Positions 44,620-57,100 of a stretch of DNA of 64,000 nucleotides are shown piece by piece. The notes below the pieces were generated by a model that was given only the letters and a program-made list of their open reading frames with translations, did not search any database and was not told the DNA's origin. The position numbers were made by a program, and so were the translations under genes. The DNA is from Ditylenchus dipsaci (lineage: Eukaryota; Nematoda; Chromadorea; Rhabditida; Anguinidae), in contig SADC01001297.1 in assembly GCA_004194705.1 (NCBI GenBank), positions 124,001 to 188,000 on the forward strand, in the 5' to 3' direction. Each line of letters begins with the position of its first letter. Position 1 is the stretch's first letter.

Positions 44620-45045
44620 AAGTTTTGACGCCTTTGTCGTAAATTTGGCGTCTTTTTGTCGAAAACATTCGCCTAATTGTTAAGTTTTCATTTTCTACCT
44701 TGTTTCAACATAATTTAGTTAGAATTTTTACACCAACGTGTAGCTCCGAATCTCAGCCTTCTAATGAGCTATAACATTGAGGTGTATAATTTGAAAAATT
44801 TAAAGATTTATGTATTACAAGAAAGTAAGTTTTTGCCTCAGGTTCGTCCATCTAAATAAATATGTAAATCTCGTAAGTTTTGAAATTATGCAGCTAAATG
44901 TTACCGCTTATAAAAAGGCTGAGATTCAGGGCTACGTAACGGTGTAAAAATTTAAATTGATTTATGTTAAAATAGGTTAGAAGTTTCAAATTTAACAATA
45001 AGGCGCCAAATTAACGACAAAAAGGCGCCATTTTGTCAACAACTG
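44620..45045. mobile_element. Foldback with core H
   Basis: Arms TGACGCC-TTTGTCGT-AAATTTGGCG and inverse (AAGGCGCCAAATTAACGACA). Inner pair GTAGCTCCGAATCTCAGCC / GGCTGAGATTCAGGGCTACG. The inner pair resembles the GTAGCCCTGAGATTATGG core of the GGGTACCC hAT elements. Confidence 0.65.
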
Positions 45046-45880
45046 CAAAGTTTTCCGATAGAAAAACTTTGCAGTTCGTTGTATGAGTAAGTTAGTGCCA
45101 TTCTCAAGTAAAGAGGTTGGAAAAAACCGCCCACATTGAACAAGTAGCTTTATTTGAACTAACTTAACTATATATAAAATAATTTGTTTGACAAGAGTAT
45201 CAGGTAACTGTTCCTCTGCTGTTATCACAGCTGGCATTCTGTGCACTTTTCTAGCATTTGTGACCATCACAAAGACTGTTGTGCTCAAAACCTTCCTTAT
45301 CAATAATAGTCAAAACACACATGCATATTCTTGTTGATTCAGAACAGCTTTGTGTATCTAGAAGAGCAAGAAATTCTCAGAAAATATTTACCATCTATTT
45401 TCTCATCTATTTTCTCACTCATCTATTTTCTCAGGAAGATTTCCGTCTACTGCCACGGCAATTTTTCGAAGGGAAAGCCTAATTATTCTGAAAATATTTA
45501 AAATTGTGAAGTAACAAAGCTCCACACTACAAATTCGATAAGTCGAAATTGTCTTGGCCGTAGATGGCAATGGTCTTCAATACTTACTTCGATGTAAGAC
45601 TATTGATGGCTGTCTATTGAAGTGATATTACATGTGCACTTCACTATGCACACCAAATAATGTTCATGATGAGCTGCGCTGAACTATGTTTATAGGTTTT
45701 CGAGATTTTACCGCAAAAAATCATAAACTTTTCCAATTGACAAAAATATAGTATTTAGCTGAAAATACGAGAATTAAAGTGAAAACTTTCATTTTAGCTG
45801 AAATTAGGATTATTTAAAGGGAGCAGACAACTTGTGTGACTAGGATCATTGCCGTCTGCAGTCATAGCAGTGTTATGATA
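45046..45880. other. No gene seen
   Basis: No coding similarity. Short CATCTATTTTCTCA direct repeats near 45390-45435. Confidence 0.4.
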
Positions 45881-46049
45881 CAGTCGACTCTCTATATAAC
45901 ATAACTCTACATAACATAAAACTCCTTATAACATAATCCTGGAAACGATTTGGTTGGTCGTTCCTAAATCAAGCCAAATGGACTCTCTATATAACATAAT
46001 TCTACATAACATAAAACTCTTTATAACATAAGTTTTTCTCGACCCCAGC

Positions 46050-46848
46050 CATACTTGCACGTTTCCCAAAAAAATAAAAAGCGCCGCCGCCTCCGCCGAG
46101 GTTTTTTCAAAATGAGCGCCGCCGCCTCCGCCGCCGCCGGCATTTTGAAAATTTCGCCGCCGCCGCCGGCGGAGCGCCGGCCGCCGGCGCTCCAAAATCG
46201 CTAATTTTGCCCGGCGGGCCGCCGGCGGGAGGCGGCCCGCCGGAGAGAAATTAGCCATATTTGTAATTTTTTTTTGAATTAGTATTGCTATTTTTTTAAA
46301 TTTTTATTTATTATGAAAATAACTCTAGCTATTATTCTGTTACTTCAAATCTCAAACATCTTGGCAAAAAGCTGTTGAGTCTAGTGGGCATCAACATCGC
46401 CATTGACGTAGCAACTGATGCCATATTGGACGATGATTCTGAGGAAATGGAGGCAAAAGTAGATGCTTACTTACGACAAATAGCGAAGAAAATTTTGGCT
46501 AGTAAAGATGTAAAAGAAGATTTCTTTGAAGAGTAATTTTATTGATAGAGAAGTTTTGTTGTCATTCTAAAAAAATTACATCTATATATCCTCATTTTTT
46601 ACACATGTTTGATTAGTCGTAACTAGTAATAAAAATCAAGCTTTTTACAGAATTTTTTCATCAATTTATAAACGAATTCTGTCTATAAAAATGAGCGCCG
46701 CCGCCTCCGCCGCCGCCGGCATTTCGAAAATTTCGCCGCCGCCGCCGGCGGAGCGCCGGCCGCCGGCGCTCCAAAATCGCCAATTTTGCCCGGCGGGCCG
46801 CCGGCGGAAGGCGGCCGCCGGCGCTCCGCCGGCGGCCGTGCAAGTATG
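46050..46848. mobile_element. Composite of two GC-rich hAT MITE parts around a captured segment
   Basis: Left end CATACTTGCACG at 46050 and right end CGTGCAAGTATG at 46848, flanked by matching CCCCAGC. The left part (46050-46250) lacks a right end and the right part (46690-46848) lacks a left end. Between them are about 430 bp not found in the solo copy at 31961-32145. Confidence 0.75.
46329..46536 (+). CDS. Coding-like terminal fragment inside the composite element
   Basis: After an acceptor-like CTCTAG the frame C|TAT TAT is open for 68 codons to TAA. It has strong codon sense: KHLGKKLLSLVGINIAIDVA, then an acidic/basic helical tail (DDDSEEMEAKVDAYLRQIAK) ending EDFFEE. AATAAA occurs about 95 bp downstream. 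I do not recognise the family. It could be a captured last exon of a host gene or part of a transposon protein. No upstream exon is visible in the window. Confidence 0.4.
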
Positions 46849-46920
46849 CCCCAGCCCATAGATTGCCTCTCTATATAACATAATCGCCTAAAATGTCAAA
46901 TTAATTGATCGGTGAAAGAC

Positions 46921-47280
46921 TCACTCTGGCAGAAATCGTGGCGGTTGTCTCGAAAGCGGATGCGGAGGAGCCGGAAGCGAGCAGGTAATGTTGATTATTT
47001 CGGTTTTATTATTTTTTCGTTTCATTGACACTGAAGTGATGGAGGTCAAAGAAGAGCCAGTGCTACCAGTTACCAGTGGAGAAGCAACCGCAGCACTCAA
47101 GATCTTACAGCAATACGTGGATAAGAACACCAGGGATCCAGCCCTCCTCCATCTTATCCGACGTACTCGAAAATTTCCTGGCCCGAGAACGCTCGAAGAA
47201 AATAGAACAAAACAACCTCTTGGATTGTTTGGCTCTACTCCGTTTGCGAACAAATTATTTGCGCCAAAACTCGTTATAGC
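46921..47280 (+). pseudogene. C-terminal fragment of a Tigger-type transposase
   Basis: Reads LTLAEIVAVVSKADAEEPEA, then MEVKEEPVLPVTSGEATAAL and LQQYVDKNTRDPALLHL, then in another frame FLARERSKKIEQNNLLDC. The layout (LTLxEI, acidic stretch, ALKxL) parallels the C-terminus of the 32824-36078 transposase. At least one frame change near 47165. No DDE core nearby. Confidence 0.6.
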
Positions 47281-47668
47281 CAAAACCGTTACATTTTTTT
47301 TATTAATTAGTTTGCTATATTTGGTTTTTCTAAGTAATTTCATGGAAATTCTCATTTACAAGTTAACACTCAAATTGATGTCAGAGAGAAGGGCTACACT
47401 CTAGGCATAAGGTTGTAAATGACCATATTTGTAAAATTTACTAAAATCCCCTAAATTTCCAGAATCCTGAACTTTTTTGAGAACTTTTGGGGTTTTTTAG
47501 TGAATTTTGCAAATATGGTTATTCACAACCTTATGCTCAAAATTTAGCCCTTTTCTCTGGCATCAATTTGAGTATTAACTTGTAAACAAGAGTATCCATG
47601 AAATCACTTAGAAAAACCATCTGTAGCAAGCTAATTAATTAAAAATGTAACGGTTCTGGCTATAACGA
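47271..47668. mobile_element. Foldback inside the Tigger-2 remnant
   Basis: Arms of about 160 bp beginning CGTTATAGCCAAAACCGTTA and its near inverse at 47515-47668. The inner ends meet at TTGTAAATGACCATATTTG / CAAATATGGTTATTCACAA. Confidence 0.8.
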
Positions 47669-48191
47669 TACAATATAACGATGTTTGGCGTGAAACAATT
47701 TTGGCGGGAACGGGGTAGAGCCGATTATCTTAGTGTCCACCACTGATCGTTCGTTTTAATATTGAATGTTATTGTTCGACAATCAATCTATTTTGTTATA
47801 AATTCTGTATAACATAATTTTTGAAGTGTTTTAGAATAAAGAACTCTACTTAACATAAGACTCTATATAACATAACCTCTATATAACATAACATTTTCGT
47901 CGGTCCCTTGAATTATGTTAGAATTTCTGACGACTTCAAACGGCTAAAACTTTTTGCAGAAGTCGAATATAGGTGTAAGATTTTTAATCAATTTTTTCCA
48001 GATATTCATTTTCTTCAGTATATAATGTCAACAATACGATTTTCCGTGTTTTTATGTGATTTTAGTCGTTTTTAATTTTTAAAAATTCTTTAAATACTCT
48101 TTAAAGCTTTTTTTGAATCGCAACTTCATTTTTTTTTGTCAAATGCTATGGCAAAGCATATAACTCATTTAAGGGTTTGGCTTGCGCAGTT

Positions 48192-51100
48192 ATGAAATGT
48201 CTAGCCTTTATTTTGCTTTCAATTCTATTGTGTCCGTCGACTATAAGCTTGTTCTGTAGTGCAGACAACCCTTATGCTCACCATCATCACCAGCATGACC
48301 TGGAAGAGGAGCATGTAACTGAGTTACCATTTAGTAGGAATGTTGCTGGAGGGCCGCCAGTGCTACGTCACAAGGAGGCGTCTGGCCCCTGCCTCAAAAG
48401 ATCTACTACGGACAGCAGAACAGAACCTTGAGGAGGGACTCTATTGTATTTGTCTTCAGAGGTATTCGAGATGTGGATTGCGATATACTTAACTTCGCCA
48501 GAAAAACTTATTGTAGGTTCACGTTTCATAGATTTATCTTCTCTTATTTTAAGATTCGAGTTTAGATGCTAATAATGCAATGAAAATTTTTTCACAAACA
48601 CAAAATAACCTTTTTTTTATTTTGAAAATGGTACATAAGAAGTACAAAAAGTACATAAGAGTTTGAAAAACCTGTATACAGTCGAACCTTGATAAACGGG
48701 TACACCCAAAAATTCGTTCCCCCGCTGGGTCCGACACTTTTTTAGCTCCATTTTCAAAGCTTTTTTTAAATTATGTTTTGACAGTACGGTCTCAAATATC
48801 GCAAGGATTCCGATTTAACCGATCGTTTTTTAGAATCCATCATTTTTTTCTCTAAAAAAGCAAAACCTCGGTAATACGGTAAAGACAATGAAATCCTTGT
48901 GATTACGATGGCCCCGTTTAAAGACCGTTTTATCGTTTTATTCGTTTATTCGTTTTATTAAAAGGGGCTAGAGACAGCGCTGATAGAAATAATTATTCAG
49001 AATTAAATATGATATTTCTTCTAAAAAGTGTTATACTGCACTAGATTCCATATTACCTTTATTTTATTTGTAAAATAAACTGGGCTTGTCTAAAAAAATT
49101 AATCCTAAACAAAACAGACGCAATTTTTTTTAGTAAAAGAGTGGTTTTTCCCATCTAAATTTCCAACCGCCAGTGCGGGAACTATGACTGCAAGTTTTTT
49201 TCATTTTTTCATGTGAACAGTTTTCCAATTTCCTAGGTTGCTATTCATCTGCACAAAAAGTGTCCAAAAATAGATGAATTCCCGCAACAAGATATGGATG
49301 AAGAATGTGAGTTTTAATTGCGATACCTGATTCCAGCTTGATTTCTTTGTAGATAGACTGCGAGTGCCTTTTACTGGAGATGTTACTTTGGATGCCCAGG
49401 AAGTCTGGGGTATATTAAGGGGTCTAGAGACCCTTAGTCACCTCATATTCCAAGTTCAGGGAGCTGTAAGCTTTTTTATATAAGAAATACTCAAACCAAC
49501 AGACAGAAAATTAATCCCGGTATTGAGGGGTTATCCATTTTGTCTTGGTCAATAGATATATCTTGATTACGATAAAGAATGTTGACAATAACTAATTAAT
49601 ATACTTGATTTATTCCATCAGGCGCGAGCATTCCCCTTTGAGGCAATAAATTAAAAAAAAAATATTCATAGAAATTTTTTTTCCAGCTATCAATAATCAA
49701 AGACGATAAGCTGAAAACAATAGAAAATTGAAGGGACATTGAACGAAGTCACTATGATGGAAATGTCACTTTCGTACAGTCGAACCTGGATACAACACCA
49801 GCCCAAGGGACGACCCTAGGGTGGTGTTGTATCGAGGGTTCACTTGAATTTTATTTATTCAAAGCTGACCAAATCGGTCCATTTTCGGATGGTGTTATAT
49901 CGCGGTGGTGTTGTATTTAGGTTCGACTGTATTTTAATGAATAAAAATGTAATTTTGAGAAATTAATACAAAAAGCACGAAATTCGAACGATATATGGCC
50001 ATTTCAAAAAAGAAATTCAGTGGATTTAAATAGGAAGTTCAATGAAAAACGAGGGTTAATAGCCCATCAAACCAACCAACTACTGACTAATTATCTGAGA
50101 CGGAAAATTTTGTTTTCTATCATTTTTCGACACTGAAAATTGGCCGTCAGTTGGGGTGAAAAGATGTTTTTTTACAATAATTTTGTTGACCGAGTATAAA
50201 TCTAGTAGTAGAGCAAAATCTCGTAATTTCGCAGCAAACTTTTGTTTCGCCTTGTTCTGATTAACTTTATAAACCTGTTATGAAATTAATAACCGGATGA
50301 TGTAGCCATGAGATTCTAGTTTCTAATGGGATGTCATTTTTGCAAGATATTTGCAAAATGTAGGCGAAATGTAAAATCTATGCAGAATATGTAAAAAATG
50401 GCATTCGTAAGCGAAAGGCACCACACCAAAAAATTTTGTGAAAAGATCGACTTATTAATTTGATTAAAATAAAAAGTTTTTTGAAAATTTGTGGTTCTTT
50501 TCGGTTATCCGAAGCTCATACAATATTTCAGGCTAAATCATGCTAAACTAGGTTAAATTTAGCATGAAAATATTAGGCGCGCATCTGATAAACAAAAAGA
50601 ACCAAAATTGTTTTTAGTTTTTTATGCGAACTGCAACAATTCATGACTGGCCGGAGTATCCTTTCAGAGGAATAATGCTGGATACGTCCAGACACTACCT
50701 TCGAAAAAACTTGCTAATTCGACAAATTGTAATTTTTTAAAGTTTATTTGAGTACACAGAAATATTCAAAATTCGTGATTCTTTTTCAGGACTTGATGGC
50801 TCAGAATAAGATGAACGTGCTGCACTGGCATATTGTAGATATGGAGTCCTTTCCCTATGTGTCTAAACAATTCCCTAACCTCGACAAAGCAGTTCAGTTT
50901 TACAAAAAACGTAAAGAGGCATGCCCGTCTCCGATCGGAATATTTTGAAAGGCGGGTACTAGTGAAATTCAAAGAAAAATTAATTTCGCGCAATTTGGTG
51001 AAATTCGACGAAAAACTATACATCCATGAGAATAGAACCGACTACCAACTTTGCACTACGCCGCTTTTTTGCTACTAGGCCACCGATGCTATAAAGCAAA

Positions 51101-54100
51101 GGTTATTCAAATATTATTTATTATTCGTAGGATACTCAACAAAAATAATTTCAAAATGAATCTTTTTTTGAATTGATCTGGTGACCGCCTTTCGAAATAT
51201 TCCCATCGGCGACGGGCATGCCCCTTTAAGCATCTTTAAATCCTGTAAAACTTTTCAAAAATGCTCCTATCTGTGTTACCGTGCTCTTTGAATATTTAAA
51301 CGCATTTTTTACAGGGTTCTTTTACTCCCAAGCATGTTTACACTCGAAACACTGTGGATGAAATTATCAAATATGCAAGACTTCGAGGAATTCGAGTTAT
51401 GATCGAGTTTGACACGCCTGGTAAGTGCTTAATTCAAAAAAGCAGCCCAAACATACAAATAATTTAAAAATGATGACACAATTAATTACAAATAATACAT
51501 TTTTCAAAGCCGGTGCAAAGACGCAGAAAAGCATCACTGCTATTTGAATTTTTTGGAGACACCTCAACATTATTTGTCTCAAAAAATAAAAACGCGATTT
51601 TTCAATTTTTGTCTTAAAAGTCTAAGGTCCTCTAAAAGTCACCACAGTTTTTTCACAAATAATATTTGTGGCATTTGTTCTTTCCAAGAAATCTTTGACA
51701 ATTTTTCAGCGAAGAGTCGTAGCTACAAAATAAGGGCCAACTTTTAAAAATTGTCAAAAATTTATGCAAAAAACACAATGCCACAATATTCCTTTTGAAA
51801 AAAACGGTGCAATCTTTTGCGACTAATATCTGATATCCGGCATTTTTTCATGTCCAATATTTTTATATTTAACGTGACCGTGAGGGAGGGAGCACTATAA
51901 TCAAACTGAATTGAATGCATTTAAAGAATTTTGATTCCCAAAAGAACGAAAAAGTTTAAGCTGAAACTACTTTTTTCAGGCCACATGTCTTCGTGGGATG
52001 GACAGTACCAACTGCTGGCAGAGTGTCGAAATGGTACTCAATTCATAGGCGCACCCATGATTGACCCCACTCTCGAGCAAAATTATGTGTTTTTGGAGAA
52101 ATTCTTCAAAGAAGTGCTTGAGACATTCCCTGAAAAATTTATTCATCTTGGTGGAGATGAAACTGATTATTGGATCAACTTTTGTTGGTAATGTTCTGCA
52201 GTTTTCCTCAACTCTAGAAGGGGCACGTTAAAATGGCCGTTCCTGACCAAATCGACTATCAGATTGGCGGAAAAGTTGTGCGCTGACCACTAGCACTTTC
52301 TGATGGGTTTCAAAAATTTTTCTTTCATAAAAATTACAAAAAATTGTAATGGATTTCAAAATTAACTTTTTCAAATCAAAAAATGATATGTGAAACCTAT
52401 CAAAAAATTTTCCTAATTTATAGGAATTTTTTTTGCCACCCATCAGAAAGTACTAGTCATTTTAGGGTCAATACAAGACTTTTCCGCCAACCTGATACAT
52501 TATGCTCGCTGTGAAAAATTTAATTTCGGCTAATTTTTGGTTACACACTCATAGAGTTCAATTGCTTCTATTTTTTGGTTAAGTTACATACGAGTCATAT
52601 GAACCCATGTTGTAAGTAGGGTTGTGGAATCGAATATTCGAAATTAAATAATTTTATTGTGTATTTGGTATTTTTCCAAATGTCGTATACCAAATAGTTT
52701 CGAATATTCGACAACCTTAAATATAACATATTGAAAAAATTAAACTTTCTAATTTTGTAACCCATTATTATTTCAAAATAAGATTCGTTCACAATGATTA
52801 CAATGTGGTCAAGTGGTCCATAGCCTACGTTACCAGATAGTGTCTTATCAGCCCTCAAAATATGCCATTTTGAGGCTGAGAGATAATATCTTCCTAGATT
52901 CTGATACTCAAACCCAGGCTTACAAAAATGACATGACCACATTGCGGCCGACGTGCCCTTTCTAGAGAAAATAGTTGTAAATGTAAGTTTTGTAGGGAAA
53001 ACAATCCAAAAATCCAGAAATTTATGAAAAGTAGAGGGTTGCAGAATACCACAATGCTTGAAAACTATTATTACTCAAGGTTGCAAAATAATTTTAACAG
53101 AAAAATCCATTATCTATTTCAGATTGCAGACCATCATAACAGACTTGGGTGGTCGTGACCCTAGCCGTCGAATGGCTTTCTGGCAAGAAGTGTTTCAGAA
53201 AAATAACCCAGTAAGAACCCTGTACGCTATGAGACACGGTTATTATAAAATTTTAGGATCCAAAAGCTATAGTTCATGTCTGGCGAGGTGGTGTTATGAT
53301 TGAAAAAAGTTTAGTTCAAACATTAATTGCTTGCAGATATGTCACCTTTGGAAAGAGCTGGCTCATCCAACAAGCCACTGTAGGTTAGGTTTTATCTTTA
53401 TATATCTTTTTTATTTGAATCGCTACATGCATGAGTTTCAGCTGGTCATCAAGTGCTTTTATCTTCAGGCTGGTCAGTTGCTTACACATAGTAGCCCGAA
53501 AAATGGGAAAATATTGAAAAAGGTGGGTTCTTGCTACACCGATTCCTTCAGGAAAATTGATGACAATAGTTAAGCTACCTGGGAACTTTTCCATACTAAA
53601 CCCAAAAGATGTGCATGAAAAAGAAAGTCAAATATATTTCAGATATAACCATCACATTATCAAAAATTTCTGAATTTTTTTGGGCCACCCTGTAGTAACG
53701 CCAGTGCTCGTAAGTGAGCCAAAAAGCAGCATATATAATTGCTTTAAAAATCAGCAAAAAAGTTTAAATTAAATTTTTGGCGCTAGTAGCGAATACACCC
53801 CCCCCCAAGCATCCGACCTTTTAAAATTGCTGTAACTATCCTTGCAAACAACAAGTTTAGGATTAGCCCTTAGGCTTGAGGGTAGGCCAGCGTACGGAAG
53901 TTGTGACTAATAAAGAGTTTGCGCACATTTTCCGGGGTCTGGGACATAAATTTGGGTACTTTTTACTGAAGTAAAAAAGGTAAAAATCGTTGGGGGGGGG
54001 GGGTATCGCTACTAGGGTCGAATTTTTTTATCATCTTTTAAGCGGATTTTTGCCTAAATTTCACTCTTTGGGTTTGTAATGGCTCATTTATAAACGTTGT

Positions 54101-57100
54101 CGTCGTCGTCATCGTTGGAATAATTTTTTTTATAAAAGCATTTTTACACCAACGACAAAGACGATGACAACGACAACGAATTTTTTCTTTAAAATCAAGC
54201 AAATATTGCATTTTAAGCCAAATTTTTGTAGGACCACAGTATTTCCCACACGTTTTCCCTCGAAATCTTGACTGAAAATGCAAAAATTCTCCAATTTGAA
54301 AGAAAAAATTTCGCTGTCGTTGGCGTCGTCGTTGGCGTTGGATTTTTTATAAAAGGGTTGTTGGCGTGAAAACCATTTATAAAACAATTTTTCCAACGAC
54401 AATGACGACGACAACGACAACGTTTACAAATGAGCCATAAGGCCCTCAAATTTAGAGGCAGAAACAAGACAAGATCTTGGCCAAGATCTTGTCTTGTCAT
54501 GCCCTAATTTTGACTAAAAATCTTGTCTTGGGATCTTGCTTGGTCATTTCTAGAAATCTCGGTTTAGTTTTCTGACCAATCTTGTATGCAAAATTTACAA
54601 AAAACGTGACAACCTATTTTATCGTTTTTAGGGCCAATAAAATACCCAAATTCTGTTTTGGGTCTTATACAGTATTTAAAAAATGACCCACGATTCCGTC
54701 CCGCCCGCCGTCCAGAAATCCCGCCTGAACATATTTTAACAATGTCCCGTCCCGGTGTCCCGTCCGTAAAAAAATATTTAAATTTTGTCCCGTGTTGTCC
54801 CGAAAATGTCAAACTTCCGTCTCTAAAACAATACACGTCAAACAATATCTAGAGTACAAAATCAAGAACAGGAGAACATAGTTCTTAAAAAAATATAAAA
54901 CACTGGCCAGAGGCCACAAATTTTGCTATAAAAATTTATACTATTAATCTTGGTTTTTGACCAAGATATCGGCCAAGATCTTGCATGGTCGTTTTCAAAA
55001 ATCTTCCTATTTGGTCAAAATTTCAGTTAAAAATCTTGTCTTGGAATCTTGCCTGGTCCCCACTTGCTGTCTCTACTCAAATTTAATACTGAATCGAACA
55101 GTCTCAACATAATTTTTGTAACTTCTAGCAGACAATTTTCGAAAAGCGCACATTTTACAAATTTTTGAAAATCTGTGCTTTTTTAAAGGCATAAACTGAT
55201 TTGGTTTGCGAAAAGGCTGAAATATGCCTGGAAAAAGATTATTTCTGCCACGAAAAACGACATACCACGAAAAAGCGGAAATGTGCCACGAAAAAGCTGA
55301 AATGTACCACGAAAAAGCTGAATTGTGCCACGAAAAAAATTATTTATGCCTTTTTCTGTCCAAGACCAACCAAATTTAGCAATATTTTGCAAGAATTGCA
55401 ATTTTTTAGTCATGAAATAACTTGGATCCCTCAGAATCCCACCCCGGAATGACCAGAAGCCCCTGAAAGTTGGTTTTTTGGGGTTTACTGAAGGGGGAGT
55501 AAACTTTTTGCGAAAATTCGATTGGGCGGGTCAGAATTCCGGTCCGACCGGCTTAATCGCTCAGAATCCCAGGTTTATGGTGGTTTTGAGTGGTTCAGGG
55601 TGGAATTCTGAGTGATTCAGCCGATCGGACCGGGATTCTGATCCGCTCAATCGAATTTTCGCAAAAAGTTTGCTCCCCTCTAGTAAACCCCAAAAAACCA
55701 ACTTTCAGGGCTTCTGGTCATTCCGGGTGGGATTTTGAGGGATCCAAGTTATTTCATGACTAAAAAATTTGAATTCTTGCAAAATATTGCTAAATTTGGT
55801 TGGTCTTGGACAGAAAAAGGCATAAATAATTTTTTCGTGGTGGATTTCAGCTTTTTCATGGCACATTTCCGCTTTTTCGTGGCATATTTCAGCCTTTTCG
55901 CAAACCAAATCAGTTTATGCCTTTAAAAAGCACAGATTTTCAAAAATTATGTTGAAACTGTTCGATCCAGCATTAAAGTTGACCCAGACCAGCCTGGAAA
56001 ATGGAATTTTTTGAAAAAAATCAGCACTATATGCTGATTTTTTGGCTCACTTAGAAGCACTGAGTAACGCTCATTTTATTTTCATGAGATGATCTTCGAT
56101 GGGATTGATTAAATTTAATCGATTTTCAACCATTTTTACATCTTTATCACCCTAAGGGCGTACGCTCTGTGACGAAAAGTGATTATTTAATAATAATGAG
56201 CAGATATGGGTTAAGGCATTGGCTTTTATAAAAGGAATTTTTTACGGTCAAATGGTCTCTTAAAATAGCGTAGCAAAACTTGAGTAATAAGATTTGAGAT
56301 CATATAATTTTTTATTGTAGAGATTGCGAAATTTTAACTACGACATTTGCATTTGTGTCATAAATGTTGCGTCGTAAGATTTTTTAATGGCGAAATTTTA
56401 GACTTTTTCAAAAACGATTGGCAGATCGAAACTTTTATGACCAGATTGTCAGACTGCCAAAGCCTTCAAAATAAAATACATATTTTCACATTTCCTGTAA
56501 AAGGCACCACTTTCCATCTTAAAGGGGCATATCAGCGCGTTACACTGCAAATTAAGGCGGGGACCAGCAATTTTCAAAAATTATCCATGTCTTCACATGT
56601 TTCAAATAAAATCTGATATTTATGACCTTATACTACTTTCAAAAAGTAGGCAGAAAGGCTCTACACATATTCTTCAACTACCAATCCTTCAACCTGTCAA
56701 TTCTTCAATCGGCTTATTCTTCAACTGGACTATTAGGGGGACTATTAGGGGACTATTGTCTGACTATCATATGGCTAGTAAATAGACCGGTTCAAGAATA
56801 GACCGGTTATAAGTAAACAGGTTGAAGAATAGCCGGTTAAAAAATTATCCGGTTGAAGAACTGGGGTTTGAAGAATACGAGAGAGCCGGCAGAAAACTTT
56901 CGTCGGATCAGGTAAAACGTTTATAGAAAATAGTCAAGAGAAAATAAATTGCTGGTCTCCGCCTTAATTGCAGTGTAACGCGGAGGTATGCCCCTTTAAG
57001 GTCAAGAAAAGCGAAAGAAGTCTGTACAGAGCTTTGATAAAATCTGCTTTAATTTTTTTTAACATAAGTTTATGTAAAAGTATGTTGCATTTTCCAGGTA

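Larger units (their letters stand above)
45881..47905 (+). mobile_element. Second Tigger-like element, truncated
   Basis: The left end follows TA: CAGTCGACTCTCTATATAAC, then repeats of CTCTATATAACATAA. The right side has the same repeats in inverse sense (ACTCTATATAACATAACC, 47842-47905) but has lost its terminal CAGTCGAC. Only the C-terminal transposase part remains. It hosts a composite hAT-type insertion (46050-46848) and a foldback (47271-47668). Confidence 0.7.

Noticed and set aside
49688..49732. Possible hex-1 exon after TTTTTTCCAG ([14 protein letters not shown])
   Set aside because: Runs into a stop with no usable donor, and exon 3 joins 50618 directly in phase with the expected family spacing.
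53289..53338. A short intron inside hex-1 exon 10
   Set aside because: A GT-AG pair exists, but removing it breaks the phase unless a base is added. The region is open as printed, so it was left unspliced, with doubt noted.
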